DNA of 55,737 nucleotides from Psychrobacillus antarcticus (GCF_029533155.1 NZ_JAIZDB010000021.1:1-55737); one strand, 5' to 3'. Shown: positions 34,362 through 43,502, numbered from the stretch's first letter. Made by a program: numbers and translations. The notes: generated by a model from the sequence alone, not told the origin.

Positions 34362-34664
34362 CTATACGTACAAATTAACACTGTTTCCTTTTCCATTGAT
34401 TTCAGCAATTATCGGAGATAAGTTTACTGGATTTGGAAGAATAAAGCCTTTAGATAACGGTAGGATTGACGGGCTTTCTTTTTCCAGTAATTGCTCTTCT
34501 TCCTCTTCGATCAACTGTTCCTGCTCTTCTAAGTGATCTTCAAAACCAGATTTAAATTTTACCGGATAGATTTTATTGATGTAAGCAAAATTATAACTGC
34601 TTCCACTCATTCGATTTGCATAAACTTCCGATTGAATAGGTTGCATTGGAATAATATATCCCAT
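34362..34664 (-). CDS. Hypothetical protein in the sporulation island (100 aa)
   Basis: The 100 residues start at the ATG at 34664, which follows ggaggtggagaaa. The N-terminus is MGYIIPMQPIQSEVYANRM, followed by a strongly acidic stretch (EEQEQLIEEEEEQLLEKES, about 44-62) and a polar tail. There is no membrane segment or known motif. It is co-oriented with and 91 bases downstream of spoVIF, so a sporulation role is plausible but only by position. Confidence 0.65.
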   Translation of the reverse strand: MGYIIPMQPIQSEVYANRMSGSSYNFAYINKIYPVKFKSGFEDHLEEQEQLIEEEEEQLLEKESPSILPLSKGFILPNPVNLSPIIAEINGKGNSVNLYV

Positions 34665-34755
34665 TTTCTCCACCTCCACGTTATTATTCTAGTAAACTTT
34701 ACCCCATTCTATTCATACTTAAACCTTTTTCATAAAATTAAATTAGTTTAAGATT

Positions 34756-35001
34756 TTATAGTAGTTTTTGAATATCCGCTAAACTTAGTGAACTACCACT
34801 CTGTAAAATAGAGCGTGTCAGTTCATCCTCTAGCTCCTGAGAAACAGGCTTATTTGCTAACTTGCCAACTTTACGTACAATTTTACGAACCTGTTTTTCA
34901 TCCGTAAAATCAGCATATGAGATGGCATTGGCAAGCGTAAATAGTTCATCCATTGATACACCGGTTTTGTTTTCAATTGATTTAAAAAATGAATTTTGCA
35001 T
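34756..35001 (-). CDS. spoVIF: Stage VI sporulation protein F (SpoVIF/YjcC)
   Basis: This 81-residue protein (ATG at 35001 behind gaggggg) has the family pattern FFKSIENKTGVSMDELFTLA, DEKQVRKIVRKVGKLANK and SQELEDELTRSIL. In B. subtilis SpoVIF acts in the mother cell, stabilising GerR and affecting coat assembly. It follows the YjcZ gene by 32 bases, so the two are probably co-transcribed. The downstream end is AT-rich with no strong terminator. Confidence 0.87.
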   Translation of the reverse strand: MQNSFFKSIENKTGVSMDELFTLANAISYADFTDEKQVRKIVRKVGKLANKPVSQELEDELTRSILQSGSSLSLADIQKLL

Positions 35002-35033
35002 AATTTTCCCCCTCACATCTTTAAAATTTTGGT

Positions 35034-35174
35034 TTAATAAGGGAGAAAGCTTCTACCAACAATGATTAGTAATATAAATAATACTACGATTAGTACAAAT
35101 GTAGAACTTTTATTACCTTCGTTCTCGTATCCTCCTTGATAACCTGGATAACCTCCGCCACAGTAGCCGTACAT
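35034..35174 (-). CDS. YjcZ-family small sporulation protein (46 aa)
   Basis: This short gene encodes MYGYCGGGYPGYQGG followed by a single hydrophobic helix (FVLIVVLFILLIIVG), the typical glycine/tyrosine head plus tail-anchor layout of YjcZ/SscA-type sporulation proteins, many of which are spore-associated. RBS gagggaaagag. A -10 like CATACAATA lies 28 bases upstream. Confidence 0.87.
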   Translation of the reverse strand: MYGYCGGGYPGYQGGYENEGNKSSTFVLIVVLFILLIIVGRSFLPY

Positions 35175-35201
35175 ACTCTTTCCCTCCTCTCCTCTTCAAC
35201 A

Positions 35202-35210
35202 TATTGTATG
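35202..35210 (-). promoter_or_regulatory. Mother-cell sigma (SigE/SigK-type) -10 upstream of the YjcZ gene
   Basis: CATACAATA on the minus strand fits both the SigE -10 (CATACAHT) and the SigK -10 (CATANNNTA). No clear -35 could be assigned, so the sigma factor is undecided. The position suits the YjcZ-spoVIF pair. Confidence 0.5.
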
Positions 35211-35241
35211 CAAGAGGAGAATGGAAAAAAGGGCGATTCAA

Positions 35242-35607
35242 CTAGTATGTTGTTTTCCGCTTTTGAAAAATGAATGCACCAATTACGCCAAACAGAATAG
35301 CAGAACTAATACCCGAACTTGTTACTTCAAACATTCCAGTCAACACACCTATTATCCCATGCTTCTCTGCCTCTGCTAATGCCCCGTGCGTCAGTGAGTT
35401 ACCAAAGGAAGTAATCGGAACTGTTGCCCCTGCTCCAGCAAAATCAATCAATGGCTCATAAAGACCAAAACCATCTAATATGGAACCTAATACAACTAAT
35501 GTACTTAATGTATGTGCAGGTGTTAGTTTAAACACATCCATAAAAATTTGACCGATCACACATATAAATCCTCCAACAACAAATGCTGTCACTAACGATG
35601 AAATCAT
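35242..35607 (-). CDS. spoVAE: Stage V sporulation protein AE (SpoVAEb)
   Basis: The 121 residues (start at 35607, aagaggagttaacATG) form three or four membrane helices with the SpoVAEb motifs [31 protein letters not shown] and FEVTSSGIS. It is part of the inner-membrane channel that moves Ca-dipicolinate into the forespore and out at germination. The start sits one base before the spoVAD stop region, implying coupling. Confidence 0.93.
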   Translation of the reverse strand: MISSLVTAFVVGGFICVIGQIFMDVFKLTPAHTLSTLVVLGSILDGFGLYEPLIDFAGAGATVPITSFGNSLTHGALAEAEKHGIIGVLTGMFEVTSSGISSAILFGVIGAFIFQKRKTTY

Positions 35608-35608
35608 G

Positions 35609-36616
35609 TTAACTCCTCTTTTCCATACGACATTCAATGGCATGTGCAATGCAAGGGATTGTCTCCCCTTGTTGAAATGTTAAAGGAGACAATAATGCCC
35701 CTGTAGCTACTAGCAAAACTCGCTTAAAAACGCCTTTTTTTAACTGGTCATATATTTGACCAAAGAAGACTGCTGCCGAACATCCTGCTCCGCTGGCACC
35801 TGCATTGAAAAAGGGTTCATTTCCATAGAATTGTGCACCAGCATCTTGTAAAATTACTCCACTATTTTCATCCTGAAACATTTCTTTCAAAATGGATATT
35901 CCTATATTACCTAAATCACCTGTCATAATGACATCAAAATCTGACATTTGGCTTTTGGTATTAGTTAAATGCCGCTCAATAGTATCTCTAGCTGCAGAAG
36001 CCATGGCTGCACCCATATGTAACGGATTTTTTTGTTTACCATCAATCACTCTGCCGATTGTGGCATGTGTTACAACCGGTACATCATTTAACTCTTTTTC
36101 CAATAAGGCAAAACCAGCAGCAGTAACAGTCCACTGTGCTGTTTTAGGTTTTTGTGCCCCGTACTGAAGTGGATATCTAAATTGTCTCTCCACTGCTGGA
36201 TGATGGCTTGATGCTCCCGCAAGTACAGTTCTTGCATTTCCTGATTCCAATAAAAGACTTCCTATAATAATGGCTTCCACCGAACTTGCACAAGCCGAGA
36301 ATACACCTAAAAATGGTAAAGCTAAACTTCTTGCAGCAAAATTGCTCGGTGATAACTGATTAATCAAATCCCCTGCTATTAGAACATCTATATTATTTAG
36401 TTGCGTATGGCCATTTTTAGCTGCCCATTGACATGCCATTTCAATCATACGGGAATGTGCCTGTTCATTTGTTTCATTTTTTTCTGTTTCTAATGGAAGA
36501 ACCTCGTCAAAGCTTTCTGCAAAAGGACCGTCCTTTTCAACTGGACCAGCGACTATCCCCGTATTTGCTATACTAATTTTTGTTATAAACTGAAGAGTTC
36601 CAAATGTATTTACCAT
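35609..36616 (-). CDS. spoVAD: Stage V sporulation protein AD (SpoVAD)
   Basis: This 335-residue thiolase-fold protein has [11 protein letters not shown] (the degenerate thiolase cysteine loop), [16 protein letters not shown] and [15 protein letters not shown]. SpoVAD lies on the outer face of the spore inner membrane and binds dipicolinic acid. Length and motifs are normal. It overlaps spoVAC by 7 bases. Confidence 0.95.
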   Translation of the reverse strand: MVNTFGTLQFITKISIANTGIVAGPVEKDGPFAESFDEVLPLETEKNETNEQAHSRMIEMACQWAAKNGHTQLNNIDVLIAGDLINQLSPSNFAARSLALPFLGVFSACASSVEAIIIGSLLLESGNARTVLAGASSHHPAVERQFRYPLQYGAQKPKTAQWTVTAAGFALLEKELNDVPVVTHATIGRVIDGKQKNPLHMGAAMASAARDTIERHLTNTKSQMSDFDVIMTGDLGNIGISILKEMFQDENSGVILQDAGAQFYGNEPFFNAGASGAGCSAAVFFGQIYDQLKKGVFKRVLLVATGALLSPLTFQQGETIPCIAHAIECRMEKRS

Positions 36617-37065
36617 GAAATCACACCTATCGACACTAATATTGTTTTAATAAGTGCAACGACGAATGCAGATAAGACACCAAATAATATAACGGAACCA
36701 GCAAGCTTGAACATATTTCCACCAACACCTAATACGTATCCTTCTGATTTATGCTCTATTGCGGCTGAAATTACAGCGTTACCAAATCCTGTAACGGGTA
36801 CTGCTGAACCAGCCCCACCAAATTGCGCTATTTTTTTGTATATCCCAGTTCCAGTTAGAATCATTGCGATAAAAACTAAAGTAGCGACCGTCGGATTAGC
36901 AGCAGTTCCTTCTGTAAAAGGGAAAAAACGCATATAAAAAAAAGTGAGTAGTTGTCCAATAGTACAAATTATCCCACCTACTATAAATGCTTTTAGGATG
37001 TTCAAAAAATATGGTACTTTAGGGTTTTTTTCATCTACAATTTTTTGAAATTGTTGTTGGTCCAT
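36610..37065 (-). CDS. spoVAC: Stage V sporulation protein AC (SpoVAC)
   Basis: This 151-residue membrane protein has four helices and the motifs GGIICTIGQLLTFFY and FGGAGSAVPVTGFGNAV, paralogous to SpoVAE. In B. subtilis SpoVAC behaves as a mechanosensitive channel for dipicolinate release. The start codon overlaps the stop of the upstream lipoprotein gene by one base (TAATG). Confidence 0.95.
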   Translation of the reverse strand: MDQQQFQKIVDEKNPKVPYFLNILKAFIVGGIICTIGQLLTFFYMRFFPFTEGTAANPTVATLVFIAMILTGTGIYKKIAQFGGAGSAVPVTGFGNAVISAAIEHKSEGYVLGVGGNMFKLAGSVILFGVLSAFVVALIKTILVSIGVISW

Positions 37066-37457
37066 TATGTCTCTTCCTTTGATAATGATTTTATTTTTTC
37101 AATCGACTTTTTAAGGTCCTCTTCTTTTAACTTCTTGTCGATGATGGACTCTACTTCCCACATAATTTTTTGGTCGCCTGTGACTAGTACTTGTCTTTCT
37201 GGAAATTGTTTTTCAATTTGTTTTGTAATTTTTTCTTCAATTTTTGTTTTATTAAAACGAGCAAATCGATTTATATTAATGGCCACTAGAATATTTTCCT
37301 CGTTTATCACACTTTTATACCCATGAATCGTTTCTTGTTTTTGCATGATCGGTTTTAGTGAAGCGGAATTATCTGCGGGAAATATCACTTTTTCTTTCTC
37401 GTTTGAACATGCACCCAACAATAAGAGCATTAAAAAAACAATTATGCTTTTTTTCAT
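37065..37457 (-). CDS. YhcN/YlaJ-family sporulation lipoprotein
   Basis: This 130-residue lipoprotein has signal MKKSIIVFLMLLLLGAC (Cys17). The NEENILVAININRFARFNK and IEKQFPERQVLVTGD segments are typical of YhcN/YlaJ, a family of spore inner-membrane lipoproteins. It is the first gene of the spoVAC-AD-AE operon, an arrangement known from the second (spoVA2-type) cluster of some Bacilli. A forespore-type promoter lies just upstream. Confidence 0.87.
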   Translation of the reverse strand: MKKSIIVFLMLLLLGACSNEKEKVIFPADNSASLKPIMQKQETIHGYKSVINEENILVAININRFARFNKTKIEEKITKQIEKQFPERQVLVTGDQKIMWEVESIIDKKLKEEDLKKSIEKIKSLSKEET

Positions 37458-37482
37458 AAAAAATACGGCTCCTTTTTTCAGT

Positions 37483-37512
37483 TAGTATGCTTCGTTTAAG
37501 TTGAAATATGCA
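37483..37512 (-). promoter_or_regulatory. Forespore promoter (SigG/SigF type) of the yhcN-like-spoVA operon
   Basis: On the minus strand TGCATA (37507-37512), 17 bases, then CATACTA (37483-37489) match the SigG consensus (TGMATA, N17-18, CATAMTA) exactly. The -10 lies 25 bases from the lipoprotein gene start. SigF recognises related sequences. Confidence 0.85.
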
Positions 37513-37555
37513 ATTGGGTTACGAGATATTTGCCCTAGTCAAGATGAACTTCACA

Positions 37556-37564
37556 CATAAGTTA
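37556..37564 (+). promoter_or_regulatory. SigK-type -10 upstream of the CotY/CotZ gene
   Basis: CATAAGTTA matches CATANNNTA and lies 28 bases before the coat gene ATG, as expected for late mother-cell transcription. The -35 AC at 16-17 bases is not evident, so confidence is moderate. Confidence 0.5.
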
Positions 37565-37592
37565 GTAAGAGATAAAGAGGAGGTGAATTTTA

Positions 37593-38111
37593 ATGGGGTG
37601 TGGAAAAATAGGTGACGTTACGGATGAACATCGTTCTAGAGGTTGTGTTTGTGATGTTGTCCGTGCGATTAAAGACATTCAAGATCAAGCAACAAACGAT
37701 GAATGCCCTCAATGTCCGACAAATTGTTTTCTAGAGCCACTTGGAGGTCTTGTAAGCCCAGCTTCCAGACGTCAAGCTGACACTCGTGTGTTTATGTTAT
37801 TAACGAAAGACGGAGATCCTTTTAAAGCATTTTTCAGAGATAATGATAGATTTGATTGTGATTGCGTTTCAGTTTTCTTCCGTGTAGAAGATATTTTCGA
37901 CGGATGCTGCGCAACTTTACGAGTGTTAGAGCCACTTGATAGAGAACGCAAAGAAGTAGATTTATTGAACGAATGTGGTACAAAAATCGATTTAAGAAAA
38001 CTTTGTAAAGTTCGAAACTTCAGATCAACTGGCAGCTGTGTGACTGTAGATTTGGATTGCTTCTGTGCAATTGAATGTATCGCCGATGTATTTTTAGATG
38101 TATGTGACTGA
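37593..38111 (+). CDS. cotZ: CotY/CotZ-family spore coat (crust/exosporium) protein
   Basis: This 172-residue cysteine-rich protein (over 15 Cys) begins MGCGKIGDVTDEH and has CVCDVVRAIKDIQDQA, CPQCPTNCF, FFRVEDIFDGCCATLRVL and C-terminal CVTVDLDCFCAIECI. These define the CotY/CotZ/ExsY family, which self-assembles into disulfide-linked hexagonal lattices of the outermost spore layer. It is divergent from the spoVA operon with a strong RBS (gaggaggtga). CotY and CotZ cannot be separated by eye. Confidence 0.9.
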   Translation: MGCGKIGDVTDEHRSRGCVCDVVRAIKDIQDQATNDECPQCPTNCFLEPLGGLVSPASRRQADTRVFMLLTKDGDPFKAFFRDNDRFDCDCVSVFFRVEDIFDGCCATLRVLEPLDRERKEVDLLNECGTKIDLRKLCKVRNFRSTGSCVTVDLDCFCAIECIADVFLDVCD

Positions 38112-38136
38112 TCGTTTCATCATTGTAGTGTCTATT

Positions 38137-38167
38137 CCGTTCGGGCAGAACCCGAGCGGTTTTTTAT
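38137..38167 (+). terminator. Intrinsic terminator of the coat gene
   Basis: CCGTTCGGG / CCCGAGCGG (38137-38159, one wobble) is followed by TTTTTT. Confidence 0.9.
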
Positions 38168-38179
38168 TGGAAAAAATTA

Positions 38180-38700
38180 TCGGAGAGATAAAAAAACAGG
38201 TAAGGACAATCCGAGTTCTTTAAGGTCAAAACCTGTTTCTATTGTTTTCGAAGGGCTTTGTAAAGACGTTTTGCTATATGATTACCGAGTGAGTTTTTAG
38301 GGATGCTTGTTGGTTGCGACGTCCGTCACAACCAACAAGCGTCCTTTTTTTTCGGTAATTTTATGGCATTTGTCTATCCGTCGCCTTCCTAAAACTCTTA
38401 GAAACAGGTCAGTGCAATTTTGGTTAACTAGAGAAAAGATACAGTCCTATAAAAAGAGGGGAGATGATGGCAGTCAAAGTACACGACATCGTGTCGCAAC
38501 GACTGCCTGACCCGCATCGTGCGGGCCTGAAGATGAAATTTCGTTCGCTTTCTCGCTACTTTATTTAGTGAACACTTACTATTTCTTTTATATCCACATG
38601 AATAAAATAAAATCTACTATTACCATCGAGCCCTACGCTATGCTTTCATTATAGTGGAGTACTATCCACTTAATCGAATGGAGTGTAAGGTGGCATCTCC
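38180..38700 (+). repeat. Composite intergenic repeat, copy D
   Basis: This fills the gap between the convergent coat genes. It contains the nested-stem module (38231-38409), ttaactagagaaaaga, a shortened version of the central module (38490-38525: gtcgcaacgactgcctgacccgc split by a deletion of the cgcaaagctcgtcgc part) and an AT-rich spacer. A truncated start of the GC-rich module (ggagtgtaaggtggc) follows. The terminal module is missing. No gene is visible. Confidence 0.86.
38231..38409 (+). repeat. Nested-stem module, copy D
   Basis: The central stem GGATGCTTGTTGGTTGCGAC (38301-38320) / GTCACAACCAACAAGCGTCC (38325-38344) has 20 positions with one wobble and one mismatch, then TTTTTTTTCGG. 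Outer arms are ATTACCG (38281) / CGGTAAT (38353) perfect, and ACCTGTTTCTA (38231) / TAGAAACAGGT (38399) perfect. The middle arm is damaged on one side (GCCTTC). Confidence 0.85.
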
Positions 38701-38721
38701 GTTATATAATTTCTTTAAACA

Positions 38722-38757
38722 GAAAAAAGCTATCCTGCAATAGGATAGCTTTTTTTC
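38722..38757 (-). terminator. Bidirectional hairpin after the CotO-like gene
   Basis: AAAAAAGCTATCCTG / CAATAGGATAGCTTTTTT (38723-38757) is nearly symmetric, with a T run on either strand. It sits at the stop of the minus-strand coat-like gene. Confidence 0.88.
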
Positions 38758-39121
38758 AATTCATTATACTTCCACGCCAAACAATTTTTTCGATTGCTTC
38801 TAAAGGATACGTCATCCATTCTTCTTTACCAACAAGTAAAGTAACAGCATCCTCTTCCACTTTTTCTACTTCACCTTGCACAGATACTCCATCTTTCAGA
38901 TGAAAAACTAACGGACGGTACACTTTTCGTTGAAATGGCTTTGCTAAAAAGTTCAATTTAGCTATAATTGCTAGTGTCTTCGTGGAGTAACTTTTTTGTA
39001 TCTCATAAATTGATGTACTTTCATCTTGTAGTTCGTATGGAACTTCAACTCGTTCATTTGGTGGAAGATGAAAGACAGGAGGACCTTTTATAAAGAGCAA
39101 AGGATCATTAAATGAGTTCAT
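38756..39121 (-). CDS. CotO-like spore coat protein (tentative)
   Basis: The 121 residues start at the ATG at 39121 (aaaggatgtgctaATG). The C-terminal half (FLAKPFQRKVYRPLVFHLKD, GEVEKVEEDAVTLLVG, YPLEAIEKIVW) looks like the small beta-barrel at the end of CotO/YjbX-type coat proteins. A long acidic N-terminus as in B. subtilis CotO is absent. Its position opposite a CotY/CotZ gene fits the cotZ-cotO neighbourhood of B. subtilis. The call rests on resemblance and context. Confidence 0.5.
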   Translation of the reverse strand: MNSFNDPLLFIKGPPVFHLPPNERVEVPYELQDESTSIYEIQKSYSTKTLAIIAKLNFLAKPFQRKVYRPLVFHLKDGVSVQGEVEKVEEDAVTLLVGKEEWMTYPLEAIEKIVWRGSIMN

Positions 39122-39173
39122 TAGCACATCCTTTTTCCTTTACTTTATGCTACTTCAAAAAATATGATACAAA

Positions 39174-40541
39174 CTACAAAGATGAGATAAATATAGTTGC
39201 CAATCCAAGATAAATTAAAATACTGACTACGTCATTGACCGTTGTGATGAATGGACCCGATGCGACAGCTGGATCTATTTTCATTCGATGAAATAATAAA
39301 GGTATAAATGAACCCCCTAATGTAGCAATAAAAATAGATCCAAAAATAGAAGAGCCAACCAATATGCCAATTAGTAAATCATGCTTCCAAAAGTATACTA
39401 ATCCGACTACTAGCAAACCACAAATGAGACCAGTAACTAGACCAGTGCCTGCTTCTCTATAAAGTAACTTCGTCTTGCTTTGTTCTCCAATATCTCCAGT
39501 TGCTATACCACGAATAGCCACGGCAAGTGCTTGTGTACCACTATTACCAGCCATACCAGCAATTAAGGGAATAAAAACAGCGAGCAACGCAACTTCATCT
39601 AAAGTTTGTTCAAAAATGCTCATCAAATTAGCAGTAAGCATTCCAAGGAATAATAAAATGATCAGCCATGGCAATCTTTTTCTAGCAGCCTGTAATGGTC
39701 CTTTATCGAAGGTATCCATGTTGGAAACCCCTGCAAGTTTCGAGTAATCGTCGGATGCTTCTTCGTCTAATACGTCTAAAATATCATCGACCGTAACAAT
39801 TCCGAGTAAATGATTTTTAAAATCTACAACTGGTACTGCTAGAAAATCATAGTCTTTAATCATTCGAGCGACTTCCTCTTGGTCAACACTTACTAAAACA
39901 CTGACAACCCGATCATTCATAATATCTTTTACCAATGTATCTTCATCTGCAATTATTAAGTCACGAAGTGAAATCACTCCAGATAGCTTATGGTCATCAT
40001 CCACAACGAATAAATAATAGATGGTCTCCGCTTCTGGTGCAGCGCTTCGCAAAATAGTCATTGCTGAGCGAATTGTTGAATTTTCAGGAATGGCTACATA
40101 TTCCGTTGTCATAATGGAACCAGCGGTGTATTCCTCATAATGCAACAGATCCTTAATTTCCTGTGCAGATTCCTTATCCATAATATTTAAATAACTTGCC
40201 ACCTGATCTTTTCCTAATTCATTTAATACGTCTACCGCATTATCCGCAAACATAAAAGAAAGCATATCGGCAGCATAAGTAATATCCATTTCCTGCAGAA
40301 ATAAATCATATTGTTCATCATCAAACTTTGTCGCTTCAAATAGCTCAGCTATTTCTTTAGGAGAAAGGTAATGATAGATTTTCTTCCTTAAATCTGGACC
40401 CACCTTCTCAAAAAATATGGATTGATCATACGGATGTAGTTGCATAAATTCTTCTCTAAAATTGTCCATTGAATCATTCAATAAAAACTCAATTAATACA
40501 GACTCCTCTAAAGGCTGTTGTTGAATCATTTCATCTTTCAC
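39174..40541 (-). CDS. mgtE: MgtE magnesium transporter
   Basis: This 455-residue protein has the MgtE N-domain (about 15-130), a pair of CBS domains (about 135-255; AGSIMTTEYVAIPENSTI, DILDVLDEEA), a plug helix, and five membrane helices with the Mg2+ filter region LIAGMAGNSGTQALAVAIRG. It is a cytosolic-Mg2+-gated channel. No M-box riboswitch is recognisable in the 135 bases upstream. RBS agaggaggag. Confidence 0.94.
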   Translation of the reverse strand: MKDEMIQQQPLEESVLIEFLLNDSMDNFREEFMQLHPYDQSIFFEKVGPDLRKKIYHYLSPKEIAELFEATKFDDEQYDLFLQEMDITYAADMLSFMFADNAVDVLNELGKDQVASYLNIMDKESAQEIKDLLHYEEYTAGSIMTTEYVAIPENSTIRSAMTILRSAAPEAETIYYLFVVDDDHKLSGVISLRDLIIADEDTLVKDIMNDRVVSVLVSVDQEEVARMIKDYDFLAVPVVDFKNHLLGIVTVDDILDVLDEEASDDYSKLAGVSNMDTFDKGPLQAARKRLPWLIILLFLGMLTANLMSIFEQTLDEVALLAVFIPLIAGMAGNSGTQALAVAIRGIATGDIGEQSKTKLLYREAGTGLVTGLICGLLVVGLVYFWKHDLLIGILVGSSIFGSIFIATLGGSFIPLLFHRMKIDPAVASGPFITTVNDVVSILIYLGLATIFISSL

Positions 40542-40676
40542 TCTTTCTCCTCCTCTCGGCTTTTTTCCCTTACCTATTGTATGGAGTTAGAAATAAATAA
40601 GCAATAAAAATATTCCCTAGGAAATAATAATAAGTAAATCTCTGTAATGTGAAATCCCCACTATTCATCCTGTCAT

Positions 40677-41588
40677 TTAGGAATAATTAGTGGGAATCAG
40701 TGCTTTCATATCTTGTGGAAAAGGAGCAACTAAGTGAATATTTTCATGTGTAAAGGGATGTATCAGGGTCAGTTCTCTTGCATGAAGTGCTTGTCTGTCA
40801 ATAAATTGTAAATCGCCACCATATAGGTCATCCCCGATTAATGGATGACCAATGGACATCATATGCACACGTATCTGATGTGTTCTACCAGTGTGTAACT
40901 GTAATCGCACATGCGTAATTTTTTTCCCGAATTTTTCAAAACGGGTCAATACTCGTACAGAGGTTTTAGCCTGTTTACCATCGGAATCAATCACTCGTTC
41001 AATAATACTGCCATTTTTCCTGCCAATAGGGGCATCAATTAGAAATTCATCTTGCCCTATATGGCCCTGAACGAATGCTTCGTAAGTACGTGAAATTTGT
41101 CCTAACTTTTGCATTTCACTCAACAAATGATGAGCATGCCGATGCTTTGCAACACAAATAATACCTGAGGTGTCCTTATCTAACCTAGTCACAATATGTA
41201 CCGTAGATGATAATCCGCTTTTCTCGATATATCCGGCGATGAAATTTGCCATAGTTCCTGTTGGATGCTCTCGAGATGGAATAGTACTAATTCCGGGAAC
41301 CTTCGTAAGAATGAGGAGATGATCATCCTCCATTAAAATAGGGAACTCTACCTGCTGTGGAATGAGTCCATCACTTTTTTTCTCAGGTGGAAATGTAATC
41401 ATAACAGTATCGCCAACATTTAATCTATGCCTTACTGTCTTTTCTGCTCCGTTGACAGTAATTTTACCACCTTCGTATTTAATGCTAGTTAATGCTTTTT
41501 TTGAAATACCGTTTTGTCGAATAGCATCTCGAAGTAATTGTTTCGATTCATTTATTTGAAATGTTAGTTGTATTAACCCTTCTTTCAT
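40677..41588 (-). CDS. yjbO: RluA/RluD-family pseudouridine synthase (YjbO)
   Basis: The 303 residues have a short S4-like N-terminus (about 15-70), catalytic [10 protein letters not shown] (Asp about 138) and [15 protein letters not shown]. The protein isomerises uridine in rRNA or tRNA; the target of YjbO is not settled. Its start overlaps the nadK stop (ATGA), and the yjbM-nadK-yjbO order is the B. subtilis yjbMNO order. Confidence 0.9.
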   Translation of the reverse strand: MKEGLIQLTFQINESKQLLRDAIRQNGISKKALTSIKYEGGKITVNGAEKTVRHRLNVGDTVMITFPPEKKSDGLIPQQVEFPILMEDDHLLILTKVPGISTIPSREHPTGTMANFIAGYIEKSGLSSTVHIVTRLDKDTSGIICVAKHRHAHHLLSEMQKLGQISRTYEAFVQGHIGQDEFLIDAPIGRKNGSIIERVIDSDGKQAKTSVRVLTRFEKFGKKITHVRLQLHTGRTHQIRVHMMSIGHPLIGDDLYGGDLQFIDRQALHARELTLIHPFTHENIHLVAPFPQDMKALIPTNYS

Positions 41589-42391
41589 ATTTCTAAATCA
41601 CTGTCAATAAAGGAGGAGTGTACTCTATGCCAAAATGGAAATGTTCTAAACCTTGCGAAGCGTATTTTTTCGTCTGCTACTCGATATTTAATGGATTGAA
41701 CATCTTTATGTAATAACTGAAGATGATCCACAGTTACCATAAAATCAGGTCCCTTAACAGGTTTAAGTAAACAAGAGTGATGTTTTGGTAAGATAAGTGA
41801 TGAACCAACTGTACGGAAAACCCTGTTATTAATAGAAGCGATTTCTGCAAGCTGAATAGCTTCTAATGAAGGATGCACAATTGCTCCTCCTAGTGCTTTG
41901 TTATATGCAGTACTTCCCGAGGGAGTCGACATACATAATCCATCTCCTCTAAAACGCTCAAAATGAACTCCGTTTAGCTCCACATCCATTACTAACGTGA
42001 CATCTGGGGATTTTACAGTAGACTCATTTAGAGCCAGATAGATTGAACTATCTTCGCCATGTCTATAATTAATCGTCACCTCAAGCAAAGGGTATTCAGT
42101 TACTTCAAATTCTTTTTTCGCAATACTAATGACTAGTTTTTCAATTTCTTCTGGTTTCCAGTCAGCATAAAATCCAAGATGCCCAGTGTGTAACCCTACG
42201 AAAGCTACAGAGGAAGTTAAATGTTTATACTTATGAAAAGCATGTAATAATGTACCGTCGCCACCAATCGATAAGACAATAGCCGGATTTTCTTCATCTA
42301 ATATAAGTCCAAAATCTTCTAGATATGTTTTTGCACTTTTCATTAATTCATTGGATAAATCATCATTTCGAGACAATATAAAAAATTTCAT
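41585..42391 (-). CDS. nadK: NAD kinase (YjbN/PpnK)
   Basis: This 268-residue NAD kinase has the GGDGT motif ([12 protein letters not shown], residues 43-47), the [12 protein letters not shown]-contact motif, and [20 protein letters not shown], the second diphosphate site. It phosphorylates NAD to NADP with ATP. It lies three bases after yjbM and overlaps yjbO. Confidence 0.96.
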   Translation of the reverse strand: MKFFILSRNDDLSNELMKSAKTYLEDFGLILDEENPAIVLSIGGDGTLLHAFHKYKHLTSSVAFVGLHTGHLGFYADWKPEEIEKLVISIAKKEFEVTEYPLLEVTINYRHGEDSSIYLALNESTVKSPDVTLVMDVELNGVHFERFRGDGLCMSTPSGSTAYNKALGGAIVHPSLEAIQLAEIASINNRVFRTVGSSLILPKHHSCLLKPVKGPDFMVTVDHLQLLHKDVQSIKYRVADEKIRFARFRTFPFWHRVHSSFIDSDLEI

Positions 42392-42394
42392 GAT

Positions 42395-43069
42395 TTATGT
42401 GCCCTCTCTTTCGTTTTTCGATTCAAGAAGATTAGGATGCGAAAGTTCCTTATATTCACTAAAGTATTTTTGTGCTTCTTGGATTTCTCCTCGGATTAAA
42501 GACATTTCTTCATCTAGGCGAAATGCTGCTTCTGCTGCATTTTGAAGTCTCTTTTTTATTTCTTCAGGGAACATTCCTTTATACTTATAATTCAATGAAT
42601 GCTCAATAGATGCCCAGAAATTCATCGCTAATGTACGTATTTGAATTTCAGCGAGAATGTTAATCTCCCCGTGAATTGTTTGAACGGGATATTCAATAAT
42701 CATATGATAGGACCGATACCCACTTTGTTTTTTGTGGGAAATATAATCGCGCTCCTCCACTACCCTTATATCGTTTCTAGCACGCAATAAAACAACGACA
42801 GTTTCTATCTCATCTACAAATTGACACATCATCCGTAAACCTGCAATATCTGGGATTTCCTGTGCTAAAGTATCGGAAGGCTCAAATACTATTCCTTTTT
42901 CTAGTGATTTATCGTAAATACTTGCCAAGGGTTTGACCCGACCTGTCACAAATTCTATAGGTGAATTTGTATTGTCTCTCTCAAACTGAGCTCGCATTCC
43001 TTTTAATTTTATTTTCAACTCTGAAACTGCCTGCTTGTACGGCTCTAAAAAGCGATCCCATTGCCCCAT
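42395..43069 (-). CDS. yjbM: Small alarmone synthetase (YjbM/SasB/RelQ)
   Basis: The 224 residues from the ATG at 43069 (ggaggtcaagcttATG) form a stand-alone synthetase domain: FVTGRVKPLASIYDK, DIAGLRMMCQFVDEI, ISHKKQSGYRSYHMI and EIQIRTLAMNFWASIEH. No hydrolase or regulatory domains are present. It makes (p)ppGpp from ATP and GDP/GTP, and homologues are allosterically activated by pppGpp as tetramers. First gene of the yjbM-nadK-yjbO run. Confidence 0.95.
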   Translation of the reverse strand: MGQWDRFLEPYKQAVSELKIKLKGMRAQFERDNTNSPIEFVTGRVKPLASIYDKSLEKGIVFEPSDTLAQEIPDIAGLRMMCQFVDEIETVVVLLRARNDIRVVEERDYISHKKQSGYRSYHMIIEYPVQTIHGEINILAEIQIRTLAMNFWASIEHSLNYKYKGMFPEEIKKRLQNAAEAAFRLDEEMSLIRGEIQEAQKYFSEYKELSHPNLLESKNEREGT

Positions 43070-43100
43070 AAGCTTGACCTCCACTTCCGTTACCTAAGTA

Positions 43101-43502
43101 CTACGCTTGTAAAATTTCACTAAATGTATCTTCCACTGCTCTAGTGAAATTAGCACCATAATTGTCATTACCTTCAATATTGAAAATAAGCATGTTTAGT
43201 TCATCTTTAAAGCCATGTAGAGTCAGCTCTTTTTCACCAATTTGAACCGATGGATCGTCTACAGCTTTTAAAGTATTTACAAGTAATGGCCAAACCTCTT
43301 GACCAAACTTCAAATAATGATAGCCTGCTTCATCTTCTAATAGATAGATAAAGGCAAATGATTCAGAATCAGTAATCATTTGACCAGCCGCTTTTAGTTG
43401 AGGGTTATTAGGAATCCCCTCTAGTGTAAAACGTATATCATTTTCTAATTGAATACCACTAAATACATTATAAGTAATAGGCAAAATAATCGTTCCTTTC
43501 AA
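43101..43502 (-). CDS. yjbL: UPF0738 family protein (YjbL)
   Basis: This 133-residue protein of the UPF0738 (YjbL) family is recognised by its position between yjbK and yjbM and by the segments SESFAFIYLLEDEAGYHYLKF and FKDELNMLIFNIEGNDNYG. No function is known. The start is a TTG at 43502 or a nearby alternative; the RBS is not decisive. Confidence 0.78.
   Translation of the reverse strand: MKGTIILPITYNVFSGIQLENDIRFTLEGIPNNPQLKAAGQMITDSESFAFIYLLEDEAGYHYLKFGQEVWPLLVNTLKAVDDPSVQIGEKELTLHGFKDELNMLIFNIEGNDNYGANFTRAVEDTFSEILQA

Noticed and set aside
40542-40676. M-box magnesium riboswitch upstream of mgtE
   Set aside because: Only 135 bases are available and none of the conserved M-box segments can be found.
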